Below, piece after piece: positions 1 through 5,613 of a stretch of DNA of 5,717 bases. The notes beneath the pieces are model-generated. The model was given only the letters and a program-made list of their open reading frames with translations. It was not told the origin of the DNA and did no database searches. Origin of the DNA: an uncultured Eubacteriales bacterium (GTDB lineage: Bacteria; Bacillota; Clostridia; Oscillospirales; Acutalibacteraceae); NCBI GenBank assembly GCA_900321595.1, contig ONWP01000410.1, forward strand, positions 1 through 5,717. The letters are read 5' to 3'. Position 1 is the stretch's first letter. Every line of letters starts with the position of its first letter. Position numbers and translations under genes: made by a program.

Positions 1-717
1 GCATATGCGGAGGTGAAGCCGCCGCAGTCGCTGGTCGTCGTCGACAATACGATATACGTCGCGGCGCCGGCGGCGAAGCATTACGCCGTGATGCTGGAGC
101 ATTTGCAGACAACGCTCCTTCGCTCCTTCGGCGCGTCGTCGTCAGAGCTTATCGTAGACCGGCAGCAGGACGGTATACTCAGCACGGGCGACACGATCCG
201 ATTCTCGGACGACGTACTGACGATCGAGGTCGTCGGGGGGACGGAGCCAGCCCGCGATCCGGCGGACGTCTACCGGGAAATGGCGGAGCTGGCGGAACGA
301 TCCGACATTAGGATCTTTCATGCGTATATCGTCAACTTCGGGGGCGCTCAGCGGCTGCGCGACAATCCGTTTTCGTTCTCCGCATTCTTCGGCAGCGACG
401 GGATGGGGTACCTGTTCGGGCTTTACCATGTGTCCGACCGAGATGAAGTGTTCGGTTTTCTTGATAAGATGACAATGATGCAGACTGCAGAGTCGGAAGC
501 AGGGATCTCCCGGTATCTGTCGTTCTTCGGCGACGTCGATCTGGACGGATACGTCACCGCGCGCGACGCGCGGCTCACGCTGCGGGCGTCTGCGCTTCTC
601 GAAAAGCTGGACGGCGTCCGTTTCCTGGCGGCGGATCTGGACGGCAACGGCAGGATCACGGCGTCGGAAGCCCGCAGGATCCTGCGCGTGAGCGCCAGAC
701 TGGACACCTTCGCGTAG
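1..717 (+). CDS. Dockerin-ended, probably secreted protein, 5'-truncated
   Basis: The frame is open from base 1 to TAG at 715-717 (238 codons visible), so the start and any signal peptide lie upstream. GTG at 13 is an unlikely start because the only GGAG abuts it with no spacer. Codons about 175-235 form a type I dockerin-like pair of Ca-binding loops: GDVDLDGYVTARD (loop Asp 178, 180, 182, 189) and ADLDGNGRITASE (Asp 212, 214, Asn 216, Glu 223). Each is followed by a helix of the LR.SA.L type. Dockerins dock onto cohesin modules of scaffoldins or cell-surface proteins; no cohesin is visible here. Codons about 11-80 (VVVDNTIYV... GILSTGDTIRF) recall, from memory, a short beta-rich module often found before dockerins in clostridial proteins. 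Codons 85-170 are unrecognised, so the catalytic or binding role is unknown. The same-strand neighbour 60 bp downstream ends in a similar dockerin. Dockerin call good, overall function unknown. Confidence 0.8.
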   Translation, partial: AYAEVKPPQSLVVVDNTIYVAAPAAKHYAVMLEHLQTTLLRSFGASSSELIVDRQQDGILSTGDTIRFSDDVLTIEVVGGTEPARDPADVYREMAELAERSDIRIFHAYIVNFGGAQRLRDNPFSFSAFFGSDGMGYLFGLYHVSDRDEVFGFLDKMTMMQTAESEAGISRYLSFFGDVDLDGYVTARDARLTLRASALLEKLDGVRFLAADLDGNGRITASEARRILRVSARLDTFA

Positions 718-777
718 AGGACGGATCGTAAGTACGAAAGAACGAGCGCATTTTTATCTGAAAAAGGAGGAAACAAA

Positions 778-2103
778 ATGATGAAACGACGTGTGAAAAG
801 AATCTTCGCGGCGCTTCTGGCGGTCACGCTGGCGTTTGCCGCATCCATCTGTGTCGCGGCGGCGCAGGAGGACAAGATCGAGCCGAATCTGCGCTGGCAT
901 ATGGAGCGCGCGGACGGGACGCTTCGCGTACACGTATGGCTGGTGAATCCGGAATACGGACCGGAATACGACGCGCTCATGCAGAAGATCACGAGCGACT
1001 ATGCGCGGGAGCACGGCGCGGACGCGCTGGCGCAGGTGGTCAAGGATAAGCGAGCGCTCGTGAAGCTGGTGCTTGAAAGATACAATTCGGAGATGGCTGA
1101 GGTCATCGGGCAGTATGCCGAGATCGAAAGCGTTTCCGCCTTCACGCCGACAATAGACATCGTCGCCACACCTTCGCAGATCGAACAGGTCGCGTCGCTC
1201 GAGCAGGTCGATTACCTCTATTACGCCGGAATCCTGTTTGACAAAGAGTGGTCGGCGCTGACGAATGAGGAGAAGTATCAGCGGATCAAGGATTGCTACA
1301 ACGACGCGGAACCGATCGCGGTGAGTCCGGAGCTCGACCAGGAGTTCGCGGCGATGACGGACGTGGTCACGCCGGCGCGTCTCGAGCAGGAGCTGCGCGA
1401 CGACGCGAATACCCTTGCCTTTAAGTCTTTTGTCTTTGACATCGCGCGGTATGTGCCATGCAACTTCGATCAGGATCTTCTGGAGTCGATCGTATTGAAC
1501 GAAGACAATGGCGTTGTGCTGCGCGTTACTGCCCTCGAATTCCTGGACAAGCAGTCGGCGCAATGGGATGAATCGGTCATTCCGGCGCTCAAAAAGCTGA
1601 CGGATGACGCGGAGATCCGGATCGCGACGCACGCGATCGATTCCCTGACGCCGTTTGAACCCGCGTTCGTGCAGGAATGGACGGCGGAAAAGTTCGCTGC
1701 GCTCGACGGCGAGATCACGGACGAATCCTCCTATTATATCGGCGCGCGGGTCTACGTGCTTTCGAATACGGACGCTTCCGTGGAGGAGTGTCAGGCGTTC
1801 ATCGAGCAGTGTCTCGAGTGGCGAGACAAATTGATGCGCGAGCCCGTCACGAACGCTGATCCGGTCTTCTACTACCATTCTCAGATCAAGGAGCTGCTGA
1901 TGGCGCGCGGATGGCTCGGGGACGTCAATCAGGACGGCCGCGTGACAGCGCTGGACGCGCGCCTCGCGCTGCGGCTTTCCGCGCAGCTCGAGCACATGGA
2001 CGTTTTCTCGCTCGCCGCGGCGGACATCGACGGCACAAACAAGGTAACCGCGGCGAACGCGCGCAAGATCCTGCGGGTGAGCGCAAAGCTGGAATCCTTC
2101 TGA
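778..2103 (+). CDS. Secreted protein with I9-like N-terminal region, HEAT-like helices and C-terminal dockerin
   Basis: Complete 441-aa protein. ATG 778 sits 7 nt after AAGGAGG (764-770); the next codon is also ATG, but 778 has the better spacing. Residues 1-29 are a classical signal peptide: MMKRRVKR, a hydrophobic core, then an AAA/Q cleavage site near 29/30. C25 is preceded by Ile, so no lipobox. Residues about 46-150 (TPTIDIVATPSQIEQVASLEQVDYL within it) resemble the inhibitor I9/subtilase propeptide fold, but no protease domain follows. Residues about 225-300 look like two HEAT-type helical repeats (VVLRVTALEFL, EIRIATHAIDSL). Residues 381-439 are a dockerin. Its first loop is canonical (D382, N384, D386, D393). 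Its second is degenerate: T420 at loop position 5, N421 replacing Gly, N427 at position 12. Export and cohesin binding are inferred; the substrate is unknown. It could be co-transcribed with the upstream gene, since no clear promoter or terminator separates them. Confidence 0.85.
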   Translation: MMKRRVKRIFAALLAVTLAFAASICVAAAQEDKIEPNLRWHMERADGTLRVHVWLVNPEYGPEYDALMQKITSDYAREHGADALAQVVKDKRALVKLVLERYNSEMAEVIGQYAEIESVSAFTPTIDIVATPSQIEQVASLEQVDYLYYAGILFDKEWSALTNEEKYQRIKDCYNDAEPIAVSPELDQEFAAMTDVVTPARLEQELRDDANTLAFKSFVFDIARYVPCNFDQDLLESIVLNEDNGVVLRVTALEFLDKQSAQWDESVIPALKKLTDDAEIRIATHAIDSLTPFEPAFVQEWTAEKFAALDGEITDESSYYIGARVYVLSNTDASVEECQAFIEQCLEWRDKLMREPVTNADPVFYYHSQIKELLMARGWLGDVNQDGRVTALDARLALRLSAQLEHMDVFSLAAADIDGTNKVTAANARKILRVSAKLESF

Positions 2104-2124
2104 AATCATCTTTTCCCATACGAA

Positions 2125-2157
2125 GCAGGCGGAGCCGGTCGGGCTTCGCCTGTCTTT
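2125..2157 (+). terminator. Probable terminator of the 441-aa dockerin gene
   Basis: An 11-bp stem, CAGGCGGAGCC (2126-2136) with GGCTTCGCCTG (2142-2152), has one G-T wobble and a 5-nt loop. A G-T pair (2125/2153) can extend it. The stem is strong, but the following tract TCTTTATG is a poor U-run, so efficiency is uncertain. It starts 22 bp after the TGA and also lies downstream of the minus-strand terminator, where it could act as a backup. Confidence 0.6.
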
Positions 2158-2163
2158 ATGCGC

Positions 2164-2192
2164 AAAAAAACGGAACGGCCGAAGCCGTTCCG
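2164..2192 (-). terminator. Strong intrinsic terminator of the EF-G-like gene
   Basis: Read on the minus strand this is CGGAACGGC, loop TTCG, then GCCGTTCCG: a perfect 9-bp stem closed by a stable TTCG tetraloop. Seven Ts follow (plus-strand A-run 2164-2170). It begins 17 bp after the TAA of the EF-G-like gene. This is a textbook rho-independent terminator. Confidence 0.93.
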
Positions 2193-2209
2193 CCGGTATT
2201 GAATCCTGA

Positions 2210-4255
2210 TTATTCGTCGTCGTCGGAGAAGTTCGCGTCCGCGATGACCTGCTGCATCACGTTCGCGGGGGCTTCCTCGTAGCGGACAAAGGCGAAATCG
2301 AAATAGCCTCTGCCCTGGGTGACCTGACGCAGAACGGTGGAGAAGTCGCTCATCTCAGCCATGGGGACTTCCGCCTCCAGCTTCTGCATGCCGGGCTCGT
2401 CAGCCGGGCCCATGCCCAGCACGCGGCCGCGGCGCTTTGTCACGTCGGACATGATGTCGCCGAGGTTGTCGTCGGGCACGTAGGCGTTCAGGGTGCCGAT
2501 GGGCTCAAGGATCGCCGGGCTGGCGTCGGGATTGAGCTTCTTGAAGGCCAGGCTGGCGGCCGTCTTGAACGCCATTTCGCTGGAGTCGACGGGATGATAG
2601 GAGCCGTCGTACAGCGTCGCCTTCAGGCCGACCATCGGGTAGCCCGCCACGAGGCCTCTGGCCACGCACTCGCGCAGACCCTTTTCCACGGCGGGGAAGA
2701 AGTTCTTCGGCACGCTGCCGCCGAACACTTCCTCGGCGAAGACGAGGTCGTCGCTGTCGCAGGGCTCAAAGCGGATCCAGACGTCGCCGAACTGGCCGTG
2801 ACCGCCGGACTGCTTCTTATGTCTGCCCTGGACCTCGATCTTCTTGCGGATCGTCTCACGGTACGCGACGCGGGGATTCGTCAGCTCGACTTCGACGCCG
2901 AACTTGGTCTTCAGCTTGTTGACGATGACGTCAAGGTGCTGCTCGCCCAGACCGGACAGGATCTGCTCCTTCGTCTCGGTGTTCAGCTCGAAGGTGATCG
3001 TGGGATCCTCTTCCATCAGCTTGCGCAGTCCGGAAGCGACCTTCTCTTCCTCACCCTTCTTGACGACCTTGACGGCGCGGGACAGGCAGGGCGCGGGGAA
3101 GTCCACGCCGGCCAGCTTGACGGGATTCTTGGGGTCGCACAGCGTGTCGCCGGTCTTGATGCCGGCCAGCTTTGTCACAACGCCGATGTCGCCGGCGGGG
3201 ATGCAGGCGATGTCTTCCTGCTTGCTGCCCTTCAGAGAGATGATCTTGCCCATGCGCTCGCTTTCGCCGGTGCGCTCATTGTAGGCGGGCGCGTCCGCGG
3301 TGATCTTGCCGCTGACGACCTTGAAGAAGGACATTTTGCCGATGAACGGGTCGGCGATGGTCTTGAAGCAGATCGCCGCGAGCGGGCCGTTCTCGTCGCA
3401 CTTGAGATCGGCTTCGCCGGTCTTGGCGTCGGCCGCGGGCGCGAAATTGACGATGGAATTGAGCAGGATGTCCACGGCGTCCGTGGTCAGACCGGCGCAG
3501 GCGAAGACGGGATAGATGTCGCCGCTGGTGATGCCGGCGCGCAGGCCGTTGTAGATCTCTTCCTGGGTGAATTCCTCGCCGTCGAAGAACTTCATCATCA
3601 GATCGTCGTCGGTGGAGGCGACAGCTTCCTGCAGGACGGCTTTCATCTCCTCGATCTCCGCGCTGTCGGGCACGGCGGTCTCAGCCGCCTTGCCGCCGGC
3701 GTAGGTGTACGCCTTGCCGGTCGCGAAGTCCACGTAGCAGGCGACCTTGCCGTTCTCCATATGGGGGACGACGACGGGGCAGATCTTGGTCTCGTATTTC
3801 TCCTTCAGCGCCTCGAAGGTCTTATAGAAATCGGTGTTTTCCGCGTCGCAGCGCGTCACGGCGAACATCACGGAGTTGCCGCGCTTGATGGCTGCTTTAT
3901 AGGCTTTTTCCGCGCCGACGTCGATGCCGCTGCCGGCGGAAAGAACGATCAGAGCCGTGCCCGCCGCGCGCATGCCTTCCGCGACGCCGCCGGCGAAGTC
4001 AAACAGACCGGGGGTGTCCAGCACGTTGACCTTGCCGCCCAGCCATTCCAGGGGCGCCATCGCGGTCTGCACCGTGCAGTGACGTTTTTTCTCCTCGGGA
4101 TCGTAGTCCAGCATCGTGTTGCCGTCGAGCACCTTGCCGAGTCTGTCGGCTGTGCCGGCTTTGAAAAGCATTGCTTCGGCCAGCGTGGTCTTGCCTCTGC
4201 CGGCGTGACCGGCCAGAACGATGTTGCGGATCTTGTCAGCCTGATACTGTTTCAA
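2210..4255 (-). CDS. Elongation factor G-like GTPase (EF-G paralogue, fusA-type)
   Basis: 681 aa from a TTG start, near the usual EF-G length of about 690. EF-G catalyses GTP-driven ribosome translocation, and with RRF also ribosome recycling, in the cytoplasm. Domain I carries the P-loop GHAGRGKT (16-23), switch I around T61, DTPGLFDF (80-87), TRCD (134-137) where G4 is expected, and FACAG (251-255) near G5. Domains II-III run to about 460 (GLGEQHLDV at 435-443). Domain IV has SGGHGQFGDV (483-492) and DGSYHPVDSSEMAFK (550-564). Domain V has LEPIGTLNAYVPDDNLGDIM (583-602) and KRRGRVLGM. The C-terminus is acidic (SDDDE). It is not in a str operon, and two motifs differ from canonical EF-G: DTPGH is DTPGL and NKxD is TRCD. 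I therefore read it as the second EF-G type of Clostridia rather than the housekeeping fusA. Its exact role is unknown: accessory translocase, recycling or stress factor. Transcribed alone, with its own promoter and terminator. Confidence 0.93.
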   Translation of the reverse strand: MKQYQADKIRNIVLAGHAGRGKTTLAEAMLFKAGTADRLGKVLDGNTMLDYDPEEKKRHCTVQTAMAPLEWLGGKVNVLDTPGLFDFAGGVAEGMRAAGTALIVLSAGSGIDVGAEKAYKAAIKRGNSVMFAVTRCDAENTDFYKTFEALKEKYETKICPVVVPHMENGKVACYVDFATGKAYTYAGGKAAETAVPDSAEIEEMKAVLQEAVASTDDDLMMKFFDGEEFTQEEIYNGLRAGITSGDIYPVFACAGLTTDAVDILLNSIVNFAPAADAKTGEADLKCDENGPLAAICFKTIADPFIGKMSFFKVVSGKITADAPAYNERTGESERMGKIISLKGSKQEDIACIPAGDIGVVTKLAGIKTGDTLCDPKNPVKLAGVDFPAPCLSRAVKVVKKGEEEKVASGLRKLMEEDPTITFELNTETKEQILSGLGEQHLDVIVNKLKTKFGVEVELTNPRVAYRETIRKKIEVQGRHKKQSGGHGQFGDVWIRFEPCDSDDLVFAEEVFGGSVPKNFFPAVEKGLRECVARGLVAGYPMVGLKATLYDGSYHPVDSSEMAFKTAASLAFKKLNPDASPAILEPIGTLNAYVPDDNLGDIMSDVTKRRGRVLGMGPADEPGMQKLEAEVPMAEMSDFSTVLRQVTQGRGYFDFAFVRYEEAPANVMQQVIADANFSDDDE

Positions 4256-4263
4256 TGTGTGTA

Positions 4264-4269
4264 CCTCCC
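4264..4269 (-). promoter_or_regulatory. Ribosome binding site that fixes the TTG start of the EF-G-like gene
   Basis: Minus-strand GGGAGG lies 8 nt before TTG (4255-4253), and translation from there begins LKQYQADKIRNIVLAGHAG, matching the normal short N-terminus of this family before the P-loop. Earlier in-frame starts fit badly: TTG at 4324 falls inside the -10 box, and ATG at 4306 has no Shine-Dalgarno sequence. Confidence 0.85.
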
Positions 4270-4323
4270 ATGATACCGTCCGAAACCGGATCGGCACTTG
4301 ATTCATTGCATTACAACAAATCA

Positions 4324-4352
4324 ATTATATCACGGTAAAACAGAAATTTCAA
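4324..4352 (-). promoter_or_regulatory. SigA-type promoter of the EF-G-like gene, extended -10
   Basis: On the minus strand, TTGAAA (4352-4347), a 17-bp spacer and TATAAT (4329-4324). A TG at 4332-4331 gives the extended -10 form TGATATAAT. The -35 matches consensus at 5 of 6 positions and the -10 at 6 of 6. The start of transcription should lie near 4317, giving a leader of about 60 nt before the TTG codon. Strong constitutive expression is inferred. Confidence 0.85.
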
Positions 4353-4394
4353 TTCGGATTTTCATGATTTTATCTAAAATATGTCCGTTTCGAG

Positions 4395-4415
4395 GGAAAA
4401 ATTCATGGAAAAATT
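4395..4415. repeat. Short direct repeat GGAAAAATT x2
   Basis: GGAAAAATT occurs at 4395-4403 and 4407-4415, a 12-bp period, in the AT-rich gap between the two divergent promoters. It could be a regulator site or UP-like DNA, but in A-rich sequence such a repeat can be chance. Confidence 0.35.
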
Positions 4416-4445
4416 TTGTGCAAGTTGCGAAAGGTAAAAGACTAC

Positions 4446-4474
4446 TTGAATCCGGTCGCGCGCTCGTGTATAAT
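4446..4474 (+). promoter_or_regulatory. SigA-type promoter of the cyclophilin gene
   Basis: TTGAAT (4446-4451), a 17-bp spacer and a perfect TATAAT (4469-4474). Transcription should begin near 4481, giving a leader of about 27 nt to ATG 4508. It points away from the EF-G-like promoter, and the two -35 boxes are 93 bp apart, so the promoters do not overlap. Confidence 0.82.
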
Positions 4475-4507
4475 TGACGCAGCATCTTGCAGATCGGAGG
4501 AAAAACT

Positions 4508-4978
4508 ATGATCAGGATCGAAATGGAATCCGGCGGCGTTATCGACGTGGAGCTGTGCCCGGAGCAGGCGCCCATCACCTGCAAAAACTTTGAAAAGCTC
4601 GCGTCTGAGGGCTTTTACGACGGCCTTATCTTTCACCGGGTGATCTCCGGCTTTATGATCCAGGGCGGCGATCCGCTGGGCGAGGGCTACGGCGGCTCCG
4701 ATGAGAAGATCAAAGGCGAGTTCGCGATGAACGGCGTCGCCAACAATCTGAGCCACAAGCGCGGCGTGATCTCCATGGCCAGAAGCCAGAACCCGGATTC
4801 CGCCAGCAGTCAGTTCTTCATCTGCCATCAGGACAGCACGTTCCTCGACGGGCAGTACGCGGCCTTCGGGCGCGTCGTCTCCGGCATGGAGGAGGTTGAC
4901 CGCATCGCCGCCGTCGCGACGGACGGCAGGGATAAGCCGCTGCAGCCGCAGCGCATGAAGAAGGTTTCCGTGCTCTAA
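4508..4978 (+). CDS. Peptidyl-prolyl cis-trans isomerase, cyclophilin type, cytosolic
   Basis: 156 aa, close to a single bare cyclophilin domain, with no signal peptide or membrane segment. It speeds cis-trans isomerisation of Xaa-Pro bonds and so assists protein folding in the cytoplasm. Core motifs are FHRVISGFMIQGGDP (42-56, catalytic Arg44, with Phe49, Met50 and Gln52 lining the pocket), SMARS (89-93) and SSQFFI (100-105), followed by TFLDGQYAAFG (111-121). Where human CypA has Trp121 and His126 this protein has Phe112 and Tyr117, substitutions seen in many bacterial cyclophilins and usually linked to weak cyclosporin binding. ATG 4508 is chosen because GGAGG (4496-4500) lies 7 nt upstream; an in-frame TTG at 4487 has no such site and would add seven residues. 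It has its own promoter and is divergent from the EF-G-like gene. Its last bases overlap the end of the convergent small gene. Probably the ppiB-type enzyme. Confidence 0.95.
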   Translation: MIRIEMESGGVIDVELCPEQAPITCKNFEKLASEGFYDGLIFHRVISGFMIQGGDPLGEGYGGSDEKIKGEFAMNGVANNLSHKRGVISMARSQNPDSASSQFFICHQDSTFLDGQYAAFGRVVSGMEEVDRIAAVATDGRDKPLQPQRMKKVSVL

Positions 4979-5148
4979 TTCTGGCGCCGGACGACGGCGT
5001 AATCGTCCCCGTCCCGAAAATAGGGACAGGCTTTATCGCGGCGCTCCAGCAGACGCTCCGCCTCGTCCTCGTCCAGATAAACGTCGCAGTAGTATTCGCC
5101 TGTGATCTCATCGCAGACGAAGTACAGACACCGGTCGCATTCGTTCAT
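4975..5148 (-). CDS. Small acidic Cys-containing protein, DUF6472-like
   Basis: 57 aa from ATG 5148, with GAGGTGA (5160-5154) 5 nt upstream; an upstream in-frame extension lacks a ribosome site. The protein has five cysteines (C4, C7, C12, C21, C41), including an N-terminal CDRC pair, an acidic middle (DEDEAE, 26-31), CPYF (41-44) and a short C-terminus ending VVRRQN. From memory this pattern (Cys pair, 'YYC.V.LDEDE', 'CPYFR.GD.Y..VR.Q') matches a widespread uncharacterised clostridial family, DUF6472. The Cys spacing suggests metal binding, but that is inference and no function is known to me. The gene converges on the isomerase: TAG (4977-4975) shares bases with that gene's TAA (4976-4978). 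It is divergent from the SecB-like gene. Confidence 0.85.
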   Translation of the reverse strand: MNECDRCLYFVCDEITGEYYCDVYLDEDEAERLLERRDKACPYFRDGDDYAVVRRQN

Positions 5149-5173
5149 ACGCGTCACCTCTGAGGCGTATGAT
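5144..5173 (+). promoter_or_regulatory. Possible promoter of the SecB-like gene
   Basis: TTCATA (5144-5149), an 18-bp spacer and TATGAT (5168-5173); four and five matches to consensus. It is correctly placed, with a start near 5180 about 37 nt before ATG 5217. The -35 box is weak and overlaps the start codon of the opposite gene. Confidence 0.45.
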
Positions 5174-5179
5174 ACACCT
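5163..5179. promoter_or_regulatory. 17-bp imperfect palindrome over two opposed -10 boxes
   Basis: AGGCGTAT-G-ATACACCT, with 7 of 8 positions pairing around G5171. The plus-strand TATGAT (5168-5173) and minus-strand TATCAT (5174-5169) both lie inside it. It could be an operator for a dimeric regulator, or simply the symmetry of a shared bidirectional -10 element. Confidence 0.45.
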
Positions 5180-5197
5180 TCTGGCCGGGAAAAGCAA
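5169..5197 (-). promoter_or_regulatory. Possible promoter of the small Cys-containing protein
   Basis: On the minus strand, TTGCTT (5197-5192), a 17-bp spacer and TATCAT (5174-5169). The -10 is one mismatch from consensus; the -35 keeps only TTG. A start near 5162 would leave a short leader of about 13 nt that just contains the ribosome site. Confidence 0.5.
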
Positions 5198-5216
5198 GAA
5201 AAAGGAGACAACGGCG

Positions 5217-5612
5217 ATGAAACATACCACCTTTAGGGGCTTTCACGTCAAGCAGATCGATTTCATCAGCAACGTGCGCTCCGGCACACGGCTGGAGCTG
5301 ACGTTCAACTACGCGTACCGGGTCCGTTACGCGACGAACAACACCTGCGAGGGGGAGCTGACCGCCACGGTGCAGGCGAAGGACGACCCGAAGAACTTCC
5401 ATATCAATATGGTTGTCTGCGGCGTCTTCGCGTTTCAGGACGACGTCTCGAAGGAGGAGCTGCATCTGGAGACCTACGACGAGCTGTTTCCGCACTTTCG
5501 CAGCCTGATGATGACGATCACAGCCGCCGGCGGCATCCCGCCGGTCACGCCGCCGTATATCGATATCTCCGGCAGTGATATCTACCGGTTTGATTCCGGC
5601 GAGAAAAAGTGA
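5217..5612 (+). CDS. SecB-like chaperone
   Basis: 131 aa from ATG 5217, with AAAGGAG (5201-5207) 9 nt upstream; an earlier in-frame ATG at 5169 overlaps the likely -10 region and is rejected. SecB holds unfolded proteins and, in Proteobacteria, passes them to SecA for export. Other bacteria carry SecB-like relatives, some working with toxin-antitoxin systems. The fold signature is visible: beta-strand-rich residues 25-75 (LELTFNYAYRVRY, INMVVCGVFAF), a helix at about 86-103 (TYDELFPHFRSLMMTITAAG, compare 'LFPYAR..I' in SecB), and the IPPVTPPYIDI segment (107-117), which resembles the SecB '..P.L.L.P..F' tail. It is shorter than E. coli SecB (155 aa) and has no acidic SecA-binding tail that I can recognise. 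There is no signal peptide, so it acts in the cytoplasm. The next gene starts 1 nt after its stop, so the two are probably translationally coupled. Client proteins unknown; no toxin-antitoxin gene is recognisable nearby. Confidence 0.75.
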   Translation: MKHTTFRGFHVKQIDFISNVRSGTRLELTFNYAYRVRYATNNTCEGELTATVQAKDDPKNFHINMVVCGVFAFQDDVSKEELHLETYDELFPHFRSLMMTITAAGGIPPVTPPYIDISGSDIYRFDSGEKK

Positions 5613-5613
5613 G

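Noticed and set aside
13..15. GTG as the true start of the first gene
   Set aside because: The GGAG motif touches the GTG without a spacer and the frame continues to base 1, so upstream coding is more likely.
718..777. Promoter or terminator between the two dockerin genes
   Set aside because: I found no convincing -35/-10 pair and no hairpin with a T-run; only the ribosome site is clear.
778..900. Lipoprotein signal at Cys25 of the 441-aa protein
   Set aside because: The residue before Cys is Ile rather than Gly, Ala or Ser, and a good AAA cleavage site follows.
754..2109. Long minus-strand open frame opposite the 441-aa dockerin gene
   Set aside because: Arg- and Leu-rich translation without domains; the plus strand has a signal peptide, a strong ribosome site and a dockerin.
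2594..4273. Long plus-strand open frame opposite the EF-G-like gene
   Set aside because: It is antisense to a well-recognised protein along its whole length, has no good ribosome site, and its translation is rich in Ala, Gly, Asp, His and Val with no known motif. It arises from the codon bias of GC-rich genes.
4985..4999. CGCCG/CGGCG hairpin just after the isomerase stop as a terminator
   Set aside because: Only a 5-bp stem with no U-tract, and it lies inside the coding region of the opposite small gene.
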